Shown here piece by piece: positions 18,250-26,867 of a DNA stretch of 55,817 nucleotides. The notes beneath the pieces are model-generated. The model saw only the letters and a list, made by a program, of their open reading frames with translations. It ran no database searches and had not been told where the DNA came from. A program made the translations under genes and the position numbers. Position 1 is the stretch's first letter, and every line of letters begins with the position of its first letter. The stretch comes from Roseibium denhamense (GTDB lineage: Bacteria > Pseudomonadota > Alphaproteobacteria > Rhizobiales > Stappiaceae): positions 1 to 55,817 of the forward strand of contig NZ_SMLZ01000098.1 of assembly GCF_009711415.1 (NCBI RefSeq), written 5' to 3'.

Positions 18250-19055
18250 TGGCCGATCTCCTTCACGAATGCACGGACAAGGTCTTTCATCCGTTCCATG
18301 CCCTGAAGGGCGACGGCTTTGGTTTCGTCATGGGACAAGGCATGGGTCTGCATGCCCGCTCCATAGTTGGTGATGATCGACATGGCGGCCACGCGCATGC
18401 CGACAAACCGCGCCATGATGACCTCCGGCACGGTCGACATTCCGACCGCATCGGCCCCAAGCGTCTTCGCCATCCGGATCTCGGCCGGCGTTTCGAAAGA
18501 CGGGCCGGAGAACCACATGTAAACCCCCTCGGCAATCGGATCGCCTGTCTCTTCGGCAACCTTCTTCATGGCCTCGCGCAGTTGCGGGTCGTAGGCCGTG
18601 CTCATGTCGAGGAAACGCTTCTCGTCTTCCTCGCCGATGAGGGGGTTCATGCCGGACCAGTTGATATGATCGGAGATCAGCATCGGCGACCCGGGCGCAA
18701 CTTCCGTGCGCAGGGAGCCAGCCGCATTGGTTGCCAGCAGGATCTCGCAACCGAGTTCCTTCAGGGTCTCGACCGGCGTGCGCATCACGGTCGGATCGCC
18801 GCCTTCATAGTAGTGCGCCCGGCCGGACAGGATCACGACCGGAACACCGGCGAGCGTCCCGGCGACAAGTTCGCTGGAGTGCGAGGTCACGGTGGACACC
18901 GGAAACTCGGTCAGATGGGAATAGGGAATCCGCACCGGATCTTCGACTTCTTCCGCCAAAGCTCCCAGGCCCGAGCCCAGGATCATGCCGATCTTGTAGG
19001 AACCAGAACGGGCGGCGCGGACGATTTCCGCGCATTCACGGCCATAACCACTCAT
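18246..19055 (-). CDS. punA: Purine nucleoside phosphorylase (trimeric, PNP-II type)
   Basis: 269 residues. The phosphate loop is G-S-G-L-G (about residue 27); G-R-A-H-Y-Y-E-G, A-T-N-A-A-G-S-L and the purine/ribose site W-F-S-G-P-S-F-E-T-P-A-E-I identify the low-molecular-mass trimeric class rather than hexameric DeoD. The A-G-S-L and I-T-N-Y motifs suggest preference for 6-oxopurines (inosine, guanosine), consistent with add supplying inosine. It begins six bases after cdd; AAGGAC lies nine bases before the ATG. It is coupled to deoC by a four-base overlap. Confidence 0.92.
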   Translation of the reverse strand: MSGYGRECAEIVRAARSGSYKIGMILGSGLGALAEEVEDPVRIPYSHLTEFPVSTVTSHSSELVAGTLAGVPVVILSGRAHYYEGGDPTVMRTPVETLKELGCEILLATNAAGSLRTEVAPGSPMLISDHINWSGMNPLIGEEDEKRFLDMSTAYDPQLREAMKKVAEETGDPIAEGVYMWFSGPSFETPAEIRMAKTLGADAVGMSTVPEVIMARFVGMRVAAMSIITNYGAGMQTHALSHDETKAVALQGMERMKDLVRAFVKEIGQ

Positions 19056-19061
19056 CGTGGG

Positions 19062-19460
19062 TCAGTCCTTTTTGTCTTCAAGTTCAAAGGCGGCAGGCAA
19101 CAGCTCATCCATGGTGAAGCTGCGGCGGATGCCATTCAGGTCAGCGACATGGACGACAAGGTCGTTCGTCGCGAATTCTTTCAAGCGCTGGCGGCACATG
19201 CCGCAGGGCGTGCAAAGCGCAGCATCCCCGACCACGACCGCTTCCGCGATCTTGGTGTGTCCGGCGGCAATCATGGCACCAACCGCACCGCCCTCGGCAC
19301 AGACACTTACCGGGTAGGACGCGTTTTCAACGTTGCATCCGGTAAAAACCGTGCCATCCGGCGTGCGCAGCGCCGCGCCCACAAGGAAGTTGGAATAGGG
19401 CGCGTAGGCTTTTTCGCGCACCGCCTTGGCGGCTTCAAAGAGACTGTTCAAGTCGCTCAT
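19062..19460 (-). CDS. cdd: Cytidine deaminase
   Basis: 132 residues, the short tetrameric class. Zinc ligands lie in V-C-A-E-G-G (with the catalytic Glu) and P-C-G-M-C-R-Q; F-L-V-G-A-A and G-C-N-V-E-N-A form the nucleoside pocket. It converts cytidine or deoxycytidine to uridine or deoxyuridine. AAGGAG lies six bases before the ATG, which overlaps the permease stop by four bases. It is the first catabolic gene after the transporter genes, linking uptake to deamination. Confidence 0.93.
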   Translation of the reverse strand: MSDLNSLFEAAKAVREKAYAPYSNFLVGAALRTPDGTVFTGCNVENASYPVSVCAEGGAVGAMIAAGHTKIAEAVVVGDAALCTPCGMCRQRLKEFATNDLVVHVADLNGIRRSFTMDELLPAAFELEDKKD

Positions 19461-20437
19461 GTCCGCTCCTTCAGATACGGGACACCGGCTGCCTTGGGCG
19501 GGATCGCCTTACCGATAAAGCCGGCGAGCAGGATGACGGTGAGAATATACGGCAGAGCCTGGAAGAACTGGCTCGGCACCTCCCCGATCAGCGGAAGCTC
19601 CTTGCCTTGCTGGCGCAGGGCAAATGCATCCAGGAAGCCGAAAAGCAGGCAAGCCAGCATGGCGTTGACCGGCTTCCACTTGGCGAAAATCAGCGCGGCG
19701 AGCGCGATAAAGCCCTTGCCGGCCGTCATGTCCTTGATGAACCCGGAGGCGAGCGCAATGGAGAGCGCGCTTCCGGCAAGACCACAGAAGAACCCGCAGG
19801 CAATGACAGCGCGGTAGCGCAGCCAGGTGACCGAGATACCGGCTGTATCGACAGCCGCCGGGTTTTCACCGACCGCGCGCAGGTGCAGGCCAAACCGGGT
19901 CCGGTACAGCACCCACCAGGTGAGGGGAACCGCGAGGAAGGCGACATAGACCAGCAGGTTGTGGCCGGACAGGAGATCCGAATAAACCGGTCCCAGATAG
20001 GGAATGTCCCGGATCTCCTCCGCAAACGGGAAGGTGATGTCCAGGAACCGGCCGCCTTGCGGCAGCGAGGGCGTCCGTCCGCCCTGGCTGAACCAGTACT
20101 GGCCCAAAAGCACGGTCAGACCGGCTGCCAGGAAGTTTATGGCAACCCCTGAGACGATCTGGTTGCCGCGGTTGGTGATCGAGGCAAAGCCATGCAGAAG
20201 CGCAAGCCCCACGGACACAACAATCCCTCCGGCGAGCCCCAGGAAGGCATTGCCGGTGACATATGCAACGGCACCGGCCCCGAAGGCAGCGCCGAGCATC
20301 TTGCCTTCCAGGCCGATATCGACGATCCCGGACCGCTCCGAATAAAGCCCCGCCAGACACGCCAGCAGCAAGGGCGTGGCAAGCCGCAGGGTTGAATCGA
20401 GGGTCAAGATCAGCTCTTGGAAATACATCTCAAACAT
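19457..20437 (-). CDS. Nucleoside ABC transporter permease (NupQ-like)
   Basis: 326 residues with about eight to nine hydrophobic segments, of the BPD_transp_2 (branched-chain amino acid/ribose type) permease family. The conserved cytoplasmic loop reads L-R-A-V-G-E-N-P-A-A-V-D-T-A-G-I, as in the NupQ/YufQ subfamily. With the 20450-21547 permease it would form the heterodimeric channel for nucleoside import. It follows the other permease by 12 bases with GGAGGGG upstream, and overlaps cdd by four bases. Confidence 0.88.
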   Translation of the reverse strand: MFEMYFQELILTLDSTLRLATPLLLACLAGLYSERSGIVDIGLEGKMLGAAFGAGAVAYVTGNAFLGLAGGIVVSVGLALLHGFASITNRGNQIVSGVAINFLAAGLTVLLGQYWFSQGGRTPSLPQGGRFLDITFPFAEEIRDIPYLGPVYSDLLSGHNLLVYVAFLAVPLTWWVLYRTRFGLHLRAVGENPAAVDTAGISVTWLRYRAVIACGFFCGLAGSALSIALASGFIKDMTAGKGFIALAALIFAKWKPVNAMLACLLFGFLDAFALRQQGKELPLIGEVPSQFFQALPYILTVILLAGFIGKAIPPKAAGVPYLKERT

Positions 20438-20449
20438 ATCCAGCCCCTC

Positions 20450-21547
20450 CTATGCCGATACCGGCCGTGATGGCGCGAACATCCGGATCAAAGCGGGCCG
20501 GAACATGTATTCCAGCGCCCCTGCAAACAGGATCACAAGACCCTGGATGACGATGATCATGTCCCGGGTGATGCTCGGCATTTCAAAGGAAAGCTCGGCT
20601 CCGCCCTGGTAGAGCATGCCGAACAGGATCGCCGCCAGGATAATCCCGACCGGATGGGCCCGGCCCATCAGTGCAACGGCGATGCCGACGAAGCCGTACC
20701 CCGTGACGAAGTCGGTCAGGAGACGGTGCTGCGATCCCATGATTTCGTTGATCGCCATCATGCCGGCAAGACCACCGGAGATGAGCATGGTGATCACCGT
20801 GATCCGGACCGGCGAAATGCCGGCATAAACGGCAGCGGTCGCATTGGCGCCGAAAGACCGGATTTCAAATCCGAGCTTGGTCCGCCAGATCAGGAGCCAA
20901 ACGAGCCCGCAGGCGATCAAGGCGATAAACAACGAGAGATTGACCGGCGCGAACCCGAACCCGGCAGACGGAAAGATGTCGTTCAGGAACGGTAAGCGCC
21001 CGCCATCCTCGAAGGTCCGGGTTTCCAGCTGCATGGACCCGGGCTTTTTCATGACACTGTTGAGCAGATACCCCATCAGGGCGGCAGCGATGAAGTTGAA
21101 CATGATCGTGGTGATAACCACGTGGCTGCCCCGGGCCGCCTGCAGCCAGCCGGGAATAAGGGCCCAGGCCGCGCCCATGATGGCGGAGCCAACCACGGCA
21201 AATGGCAGCGTTACATACCAAGGCACGTACTGATCGAGCGCCAGGCAGGCAAAGGCAACGCCAAGGCCGCCTATGTAGGCCTGTCCTTCCCCGCCGATAT
21301 TGAACAGACCGGCATGGAAAGCCACCGCGACCGCAAGACCGGTAAAGATGAAGTTGGTGGCATAAAACAGCGTGTACCCGAACCCTTCCACGGAGCCGAC
21401 GGACCCCAGAAGGAGATAGTAGACCGCGTTCAGCGGGTTCTCGCCGATCAGAAGAACGACGAGGCCCGAGACCAGAAACGCGGCGGCAAGGTTCAAAAAC
21501 GGGATCAGGCCGAGATCGACCCAACGTGGCAACTGACCAGCTGTCAT
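20450..21547 (-). CDS. Nucleoside ABC transporter permease (NupP-like)
   Basis: 365 residues with about ten hydrophobic segments. The motif G-E-G-Q-A-Y-I-G-G and the coupling loop R-S-F-G-A-N-A-T-A-A-V-Y-A-G-I are typical of BMP-associated permeases (YufP/NupP). Its start overlaps the ATPase stop by four bases, with AAGGAG seven bases upstream, so subunit stoichiometry is probably set by translational coupling. It pairs with the adjacent permease in the inner membrane. Confidence 0.88.
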   Translation of the reverse strand: MTAGQLPRWVDLGLIPFLNLAAAFLVSGLVVLLIGENPLNAVYYLLLGSVGSVEGFGYTLFYATNFIFTGLAVAVAFHAGLFNIGGEGQAYIGGLGVAFACLALDQYVPWYVTLPFAVVGSAIMGAAWALIPGWLQAARGSHVVITTIMFNFIAAALMGYLLNSVMKKPGSMQLETRTFEDGGRLPFLNDIFPSAGFGFAPVNLSLFIALIACGLVWLLIWRTKLGFEIRSFGANATAAVYAGISPVRITVITMLISGGLAGMMAINEIMGSQHRLLTDFVTGYGFVGIAVALMGRAHPVGIILAAILFGMLYQGGAELSFEMPSITRDMIIVIQGLVILFAGALEYMFRPALIRMFAPSRPVSA

Positions 21548-23097
21548 CGGGCGTCTCCTTCAACGGCGTTCTTTTTGTCTTCCACACCGGCCATCAGCAA
21601 GCCAAGCTCCCCTTCGTCGGCATTTTCACCACGCTCGCCGACGATCTTTCCGTCGAACATGATCAGCACCCGGTCGGACAGCGCCCGGATCTCATCCAGT
21701 TCAACGGAGACAAGCAGAATGCCCTTGCCCGCATCGCGCAGTTCCACAATGCGGCGGTGAATGAACTCAATGGCGCCGATATCGACACCGCGCGTTGGCT
21801 GCCCCACAAGCAGGACCTCCGGGTCCCGCTCGATTTCGCGGGCAAGCACGATCTTCTGCTGGTTGCCGCCCGAAAAGCTGGCGGTTTTCAGCATGGGGTT
21901 GGGGGGCCGGATATCGTATTTCTCGATCTCGCCAACCGCGTTTTTCTTGATCGCGCCAAGATCCAGAAACAGCCCGTTGGAATAGGCAGGATCCCGGTGA
22001 TAGCCGAGGATCGAATTCTCGTATTCTGAGAAGCTGTTGATCAGCCCCATGCGGTGCCGGTCTTCCGGCACATGCCCCATGTTCTTGGCCCGCATATCCG
22101 CCGCATCCAGCGTGCTTGAGCCCATGTCGATGGTTTCGCCGTTGATCTTCATGGATCCGCGCGTTGCCCTGCGGATCCCGGCAAGCGTTTCCATCAATTC
22201 CGACTGGCCGTTCCCGGACACGCCGGCGATCCCGACGATCTCTCCAGCCCGCACATTGAACGAAACATCCTTGACCACCTGAACGCCCCGGCTGTCGGTC
22301 ACGGTCAGATTGTCGACCTCCAGAACGGGGGCTTTCGGTTCGGCAGGTTTCTTGTCGACCCGCAACAACACACTGCGCCCCACCATCAGCTCGGCAAGCT
22401 GCGCCATGGACGTGTCGGCGGTGGCAACCGTTGCGACCATCTCCCCGCGCCGCATCACCGAAACCGTGTCGGTCGCGGCCATGATTTCACGCAGCTTGTG
22501 TGTGATCAGAAGGACCGTCTTGCCTTCGTTTTTCAAGACTTCGAGGATCTTGAAAAGGTGGTCGGCCTCGGCAGGCGTCAAAACCCCGGTCGGCTCATCC
22601 AGAATAAGGACTTCCGCACTTCTATAAAGGGCCTTCAGGATCTCCACGCGCTGCTGCAGTCCGACCGGCAGATCCTGGATCAGGGTATCCGGGTCGACGC
22701 GCAGTTCGTATTCTTCCTCAAGCCGTTTGAGTTCGGTTCGGGCCCGCGACAGTCCCCCGGCCAGCATCGCACTGTCCTCAGCGCCCAGAACCACGTTCTC
22801 AAGCACAGAGAAATTGTCGACCAGCATGAAGTGCTGGTGGACCATGCCGATGCCCATGGCGATGGCGGCCTTGGAATCGGGGATCGTAACTTTCTTGCCA
22901 TCCACCAGGATGTCCCCGTTGTCGGCCTGATAAAAGCCGTAGAGGATGGACATCAGGGTCGATTTTCCGGCCCCGTTCTCGCCGATGATCCCGTGGATCG
23001 ACCCTTTTTTCACCACAAGATCGATGTTCTTGTTGGCGTGAACCGGGCCGAAGCTCTTGTTTATGTTTTTCAGTTCGATCGCAGCCGTTCCGGTCAT
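21544..23097 (-). CDS. Nucleoside ABC transporter ATP-binding protein (NupO-like, two ABC domains)
   Basis: 517 residues with duplicated ABC modules. Module 1 has Walker [10 protein letters not shown] (about 37-45), a divergent signature P-V-G-L-Q-Q-R and Walker B L-I-L-D-E-P-T. Module 2 has a degenerate Walker A (G-V-S-G-N-G-Q-S, no Lys), signature F-S-G-G-N-Q-Q and P-T-R-G-V-D-I-G. This asymmetric layout is usual for sugar/nucleoside importers of the RbsA/NupO class. The ATG at 23097 is set by GGGGGAG just upstream and by the start of the conserved domain. Confidence 0.92.
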   Translation of the reverse strand: MTGTAAIELKNINKSFGPVHANKNIDLVVKKGSIHGIIGENGAGKSTLMSILYGFYQADNGDILVDGKKVTIPDSKAAIAMGIGMVHQHFMLVDNFSVLENVVLGAEDSAMLAGGLSRARTELKRLEEEYELRVDPDTLIQDLPVGLQQRVEILKALYRSAEVLILDEPTGVLTPAEADHLFKILEVLKNEGKTVLLITHKLREIMAATDTVSVMRRGEMVATVATADTSMAQLAELMVGRSVLLRVDKKPAEPKAPVLEVDNLTVTDSRGVQVVKDVSFNVRAGEIVGIAGVSGNGQSELMETLAGIRRATRGSMKINGETIDMGSSTLDAADMRAKNMGHVPEDRHRMGLINSFSEYENSILGYHRDPAYSNGLFLDLGAIKKNAVGEIEKYDIRPPNPMLKTASFSGGNQQKIVLAREIERDPEVLLVGQPTRGVDIGAIEFIHRRIVELRDAGKGILLVSVELDEIRALSDRVLIMFDGKIVGERGENADEGELGLLMAGVEDKKNAVEGDAR

Positions 23098-23164
23098 GCG
23101 CTCCCCCAAGCCTGACACTTTGTCATTGTCATTATCGTTTGCCCCTATCAGCAGCGTCCGCCCG

Positions 23165-24160
23165 TCAGAACGGGCACGCTCCATCCATGACGACATCGTG
23201 GACCGTGACCGTGCCATCGGAAATGCCGGCAACGGCAGTCTCCGCAGCGGTTTTCATCAGCCCGGTAATCAGATCGGCATTATTGGCATCCAGAACCCAG
23301 TCCATGCCGCCCTCGGCTAGACCGAGAACCTTGAGGCCCGGCTCGAACGTTCCGGCCTCCGCCGCCGTGAAGCTGTCATAGACAGCAGTGTCGACCCGCT
23401 TGCGGATCGATGTCAGAACCTGGCCCGGATGCAATCCGTTCTGGTTGCTGTCCGTGCCGATCCCGAGAATTCCCTTGTCCGCCGCGGCCTGCAGAACACC
23501 TATGCCGGTCCCGCCGGCGGCCTGAATGATGACGTCCGCGCCGCGCCCGATCTGGGCAGCCGCCAACTCAGCGCCGCGCACCGGATCGGCAAAGGCCATG
23601 GGTGTGGTCCCTGTCATGTTGGACAGAACCTCGATATCCGGGTTTGCCGCCCGCGCGCCTTGCTTGTAGCCGCACAAAAACCGCTGAATGATGGGAATAT
23701 CCATCCCGCCGACAAAACCGATTGTTCCGGATTTGGAGGCCATGGCCGCGAGCAGCCCGGCGATATACGCCCCCTCATGTTCCTTGAACACGTAAGAGCG
23801 GACATTGGGCTGATCGACCACCATATCGATGATGGCGAAATTCGTATCCGGGAACTCCGGCGCGACCTGCGCAAGGGCGTTCGCCTGATTGAACCCGATG
23901 GCGACAACAGGCTCGTCCCCGCGTCCGGCAAAGGACCGCAATGCCTGCAGGCTCTGCGCATCCCGCTCCAGCTCGAATTCCTTCACGGAAACCCCGGTCT
24001 CCTCCTGGAAGCGCTTCACCCCGGTAAAGGCGCTCTCATTGAAGGACCCGTCATACTTCCCGCCAACGGAATAAACGATGGCCGGCCGCGCATGCACAGA
24101 TGCCGTCAGCAAGCCAAACGTTATTGCGGCCAAGAGCCACTTCGAAATGGAACCGGACAT
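23165..24160 (-). CDS. BMP-family nucleoside-binding periplasmic protein, copy 1
   Basis: 331 residues. A signal peptide (1-24, ending V-H-A) precedes a Bmp/Med-type binding fold: Y-S-V-G-G-K-Y-D-G-S-F-N-E, F-V-G-G-M-D-I-P and G-I-G-T-D-S-N-Q-N. There is no lipobox Cys, so the mature protein should be soluble in the periplasm. It ends in C-P-F, like its neighbour. The ATG at 24160 has GGGGGG upstream; an earlier ATG would overlap the preceding gene. It lies between the other BMP gene and the ATPase gene. BMP proteins of this type bind nucleosides. Confidence 0.88.
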   Translation of the reverse strand: MSGSISKWLLAAITFGLLTASVHARPAIVYSVGGKYDGSFNESAFTGVKRFQEETGVSVKEFELERDAQSLQALRSFAGRGDEPVVAIGFNQANALAQVAPEFPDTNFAIIDMVVDQPNVRSYVFKEHEGAYIAGLLAAMASKSGTIGFVGGMDIPIIQRFLCGYKQGARAANPDIEVLSNMTGTTPMAFADPVRGAELAAAQIGRGADVIIQAAGGTGIGVLQAAADKGILGIGTDSNQNGLHPGQVLTSIRKRVDTAVYDSFTAAEAGTFEPGLKVLGLAEGGMDWVLDANNADLITGLMKTAAETAVAGISDGTVTVHDVVMDGACPF

Positions 24161-24206
24161 GAGCCCCCCGATCTTCAGATCAGCTATCTCACTCGACATT
24201 GGAAAG

Positions 24207-24232
24207 GGCCTCCGCGCGGATGCGCGAAGGCC
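24207..24232. other. Intercistronic hairpin between the two BMP genes
   Basis: GGCCT-C-CGCGC and GCGCG-A-AGGCC pair (one C-A mismatch) around a GGAT loop, 14 bases beyond the stop of the first BMP gene. There is no T-run. Such hairpins after binding-protein genes commonly protect the upstream message and raise binding protein over transporter levels; that role is inferred here. Confidence 0.55.
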
Positions 24233-24245
24233 ATAGGCAGACTGC

Positions 24246-25244
24246 TTAGAACGGGCAGGACTGATCGGACATGTAGTCATGAACCATGATCTCGCCGGAA
24301 ATGATTTTCTGGGTCGCTTCTTCGACGGCCGCTTTCATTTCATCGTTCACCAGTTCCGCATTGTTCTCATCAAGCGCCCAGTCGACGCCGCCCTCTTTCA
24401 GGCCAAGAACATCAAAGCCGGAGGACCAGGAATCGTTCTCGGCATCTTCGAATGCCTGGTAGACGGCGATGTCGACACGCTTCAGCATGGAAGACAGAAC
24501 GGATCCCGGATGCAGGGCGTTCTGGTTGGAATCAACGCCGATGCCGAGCTTGCCCGCATCCGCTGCTGCCTGAAGCACGCCGATGCCGGTACCGCCGGCA
24601 GCATGGTAGACAACGTCCGCACCGCGGTCGAATTGCGACTTGGCAAGCTCACCGCCCTTGACCGGGTCGTTCCAGGCCGCACCGGTGGTGCCGGTCATGT
24701 TTTCGAAGATTTCCGCATCCGCATTGACGGCCTTGACGCCCTGCTTGTAGCCGCAGGAGAACTTGCTGATCAGCGGGATATCCATACCGCCGACAAAGCC
24801 GACCTTGCCGGTTTCACTAGCCATGGCAGCCAGCATGCCGACGATGTAGGAGCCTTCATGCTCCTTGAACAGGATCGAGCGGACGTTCGGCAGGTCGACA
24901 ACCATGTCGACGATTGCAAATTGGGTGTCGGGGAACTCCTGCGCCACTTTCTCAACCGCGTTGGCCTGGGAGAAGCCGATGGCGACGATCGGGTTCATGC
25001 CGCGCTTTGCGAAGTTGCGGAGCGCCTGCTCGCGCTGGCTGTCGTTTTGGATTTCAAAGTCACGGTATTCGATGCCGTAGTCTTCCTTGAAACGCTCTGC
25101 ACCGGTGTAGGCAGCTTCGTTGAACGACTTGTCGAACCGTCCGCCCAGATCATAAAGGACTGCAGGTTTTGTCTCGGCTGATGCACCTGCGACCGAGAAT
25201 GCAAGACCTGCAAGCGCCGTAGTGATGGCTAGAAACTTCTTCAC
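24246..25244 (-). CDS. BMP-family nucleoside-binding periplasmic protein, copy 2
   Basis: 332 residues, clearly a paralogue of the adjacent copy throughout. The signal peptide is 1-23 (ending A-S-A). Motifs are Y-D-L-G-G-R-F-D-K-S-F-N-E, F-V-G-G-M-D-I-P, C-G-Y-K-Q-G and G-I-G-V-D-S-N-Q-N; the tail is S-C-P-F. No lipobox. The start is a GTG at 25244 with GGAGGAC eight bases upstream. As the first transporter gene after the regulator and followed by a hairpin, it is probably the most strongly expressed binding protein of the locus. Confidence 0.88.
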   Translation of the reverse strand: MKKFLAITTALAGLAFSVAGASAETKPAVLYDLGGRFDKSFNEAAYTGAERFKEDYGIEYRDFEIQNDSQREQALRNFAKRGMNPIVAIGFSQANAVEKVAQEFPDTQFAIVDMVVDLPNVRSILFKEHEGSYIVGMLAAMASETGKVGFVGGMDIPLISKFSCGYKQGVKAVNADAEIFENMTGTTGAAWNDPVKGGELAKSQFDRGADVVYHAAGGTGIGVLQAAADAGKLGIGVDSNQNALHPGSVLSSMLKRVDIAVYQAFEDAENDSWSSGFDVLGLKEGGVDWALDENNAELVNDEMKAAVEEATQKIISGEIMVHDYMSDQSCPF

Positions 25245-25311
25245 TTAGATGTCCTCCGACATACAGGGGCTGCGTGGTGCGCAACCCGTTTCCCCTCGTG
25301 GCACAGCCGCA

Positions 25312-26295
25312 TCATGCTGACTGTGCCAGTTGTAGTCCGGCCTTGTCCGTCAGAGCCCTGGCAAGGGCTTCATCGGCGACAAGGTCGGTAATGACACCAG
25401 TACGCAAAGCCGCAAGGGTTGCATCCACCTTGCTTTCTCCGCCCACCAGCGCAATCACTCTGGCCCCGCGCACCTCATCGAAATGCAGTCCGACGGCGCT
25501 GTCGCCGAGCGGATCCGGTGCCAATTGGCCATCCAATGTCAAAAAACGGCCCATCAGATCACAGACCGCTTTGCGTGAAATCAGATCTTCCTGCTCGGCC
25601 TTTGAAATCATGCCGCGCTGAACCAGGTGCCCTTCGTTTTCGACCGACCCGATGCCGATCAAAAACGCATCCGACTTGCCGGCACGGACCATCAGGTCCT
25701 GGACGCTTCTCTGGTTCAGGAACGTTTCCTTTTCGGCCTGGCTTTCGGCGAAATAGGGAACGGGCAGGTAGTAGCCGATCCCGCCGGTCCGCTCCTGCAT
25801 CTTCTGCACAATGTCGTAAGGGTTGGCTGCAAGGGTCCGGGTCAGCGATCCGCAGATGGACATGATCTCCAGATCCGGGCGGGCGATTTTCGGCAAGGCC
25901 TCCACAGCGGCCGTCAGCGTACGGCCCATGCCCACGCCAAGACGCGCCACACTCGACCCGCTCAGCAATCCGGTGAGAAACTGCGCGGCGGACACGGCCA
26001 CCGCACGCAAGGCGCTGTCATCATCGCGGCCACCCAGATCAGGTGCAATGATGCAATTCTTCAAGGCAAACCCGGCGGTTAGCCCCTTCTCCAGCTCCAG
26101 GCACTCCATCGGGCGCCCGTCGACCTGAAACTTCACATAACCGGATTTCTGGGCATGTGCGATCAACCGGTGAACCTTCGCCGGGGACACACCCAGCTGG
26201 GAGGCGATTTCACCTTGCGTCCGTCCGCCGACAAAGGACAGCCAGGCCGCCCTAATCGCCATGAAGGATGTTCCGTCGTCGTCACGCACACTCAT
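25312..26295 (-). CDS. SorC/DeoR-type sugar-binding transcriptional regulator
   Basis: 327 residues. The N-terminal helix-turn-helix (about 26-47) reads T-Q-G-E-I-A-S-Q-L-G-V-S; the rest is the SorC sugar-binding domain (about 60-320), with G-V-G-M-G-R-T-L, L-I-G-I-G and a C-terminal L-V-A-D. Such regulators sense phosphorylated sugars; in the Bacillus deoxynucleoside operon the DeoR of this family senses deoxyribose 5-phosphate. As the first gene of the nucleoside operon it is probably the local, autoregulated repressor. ATG at 26295 is the preferred start (conserved R-D-D-D follows); ATG at 26262 is possible. Confidence 0.85.
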   Translation of the reverse strand: MSVRDDDGTSFMAIRAAWLSFVGGRTQGEIASQLGVSPAKVHRLIAHAQKSGYVKFQVDGRPMECLELEKGLTAGFALKNCIIAPDLGGRDDDSALRAVAVSAAQFLTGLLSGSSVARLGVGMGRTLTAAVEALPKIARPDLEIMSICGSLTRTLAANPYDIVQKMQERTGGIGYYLPVPYFAESQAEKETFLNQRSVQDLMVRAGKSDAFLIGIGSVENEGHLVQRGMISKAEQEDLISRKAVCDLMGRFLTLDGQLAPDPLGDSAVGLHFDEVRGARVIALVGGESKVDATLAALRTGVITDLVADEALARALTDKAGLQLAQSA

Positions 26296-26566
26296 CTTGC
26301 GTCGATGCCTTCCCCTCCGAGCCGGCCGGGCCCTCTTCCCTCCCGGCAGTGGCACCGGCCTGCTGATTGCGGCCGGACATCGTTATTACTGTCAGGGCTC
26401 GAAGATCCTACCGGGCAAAAACCTCCACGAAAAAATCTTCAAGGCCTGAGAATTTCTTCAAATCATGCCGAGGACACACGAGAAGGTCAACAAAAAAAAC
26501 TGACAAAAAAGCAGCAGATTGCCGCGAAACTGAGCAAATCCATTGCCGTCACGCCAAATCTTCTAC

Positions 26567-26643
26567 CCGGCAGTTTTTACCCTCTCGTGACAGAATTGTG
26601 ACGCGCACAGGCATTTTCTGCCTACCAATCCGGCAGTTATTTC
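26567..26643 (+). repeat. Direct repeat pair plus small palindrome upstream of the sigma-54 promoter
   Basis: CCGGCAGTTTTTAC (26567-26580) and CCGGCAGTTATTTC (26630-26643) are 63 bases apart, six helical turns, so they lie on the same face of the DNA. AGGCA-TTTTC-TGCCT (26609-26623) lies between them. They sit 70-145 bases upstream of the -24/-12 elements, where enhancer-binding proteins usually bind. Activator identity is unknown. Confidence 0.45.
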
Positions 26644-26710
26644 CTATCTGTGGAATAAATGCACTCTGTGCGTATTTGATTTTGCCAGTTAAATTGAATC
26701 TGGGTACTTT

Positions 26711-26726
26711 TGGCACATGGCTTGCA
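26711..26726 (+). promoter_or_regulatory. Sigma-54 (RpoN) promoter
   Basis: TGGCAC-ATGGC-TTGCA matches the RpoN consensus TGGCAC-N5-TTGCA/T at every defined position, with the invariant GG and GC ten bases apart. Transcription would start near 26737 and read into the DUF1194 gene at 26868 after a leader of about 130 bases. Confidence 0.8.
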
Positions 26727-26867
26727 AAGTAATCGTTTGAGCCTCCGGCACTAGATGCAAGTACCTAAGTAGGAATGACGAGGAACGAAAAGATAAGAAA
26801 TTCAATAACAAAATAAAAATGGGGAGACGTGGCAATCCGGCCGTATGGCCATAATGCGGAGAAAACC

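Larger units (their letters stand above)
26296..26867. promoter_or_regulatory. Divergent regulatory region between the nucleoside operon and the VWA gene
   Basis: This 572-base stretch is more AT-rich than its surroundings from about 26440 on. It should carry the promoter and operator of the minus-strand nucleoside operon and, on the plus strand, a sigma-54 promoter (26711-26726) with upstream repeats (26567-26643). TTCTTCAA-type repeats occur near 26426-26462 and might be an operator for the SorC regulator, but this is weak. A GCAC-TCT-GTGC palindrome lies near 26660-26670. No gene is supported; a 121-codon plus-strand frame here has no homology I recognise. Confidence 0.55.

Noticed and set aside
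18249..19817. A 522-codon plus-strand frame opposite punA, cdd and a permease
   Set aside because: Antisense shadow of three conserved genes; no ribosome site or domain.
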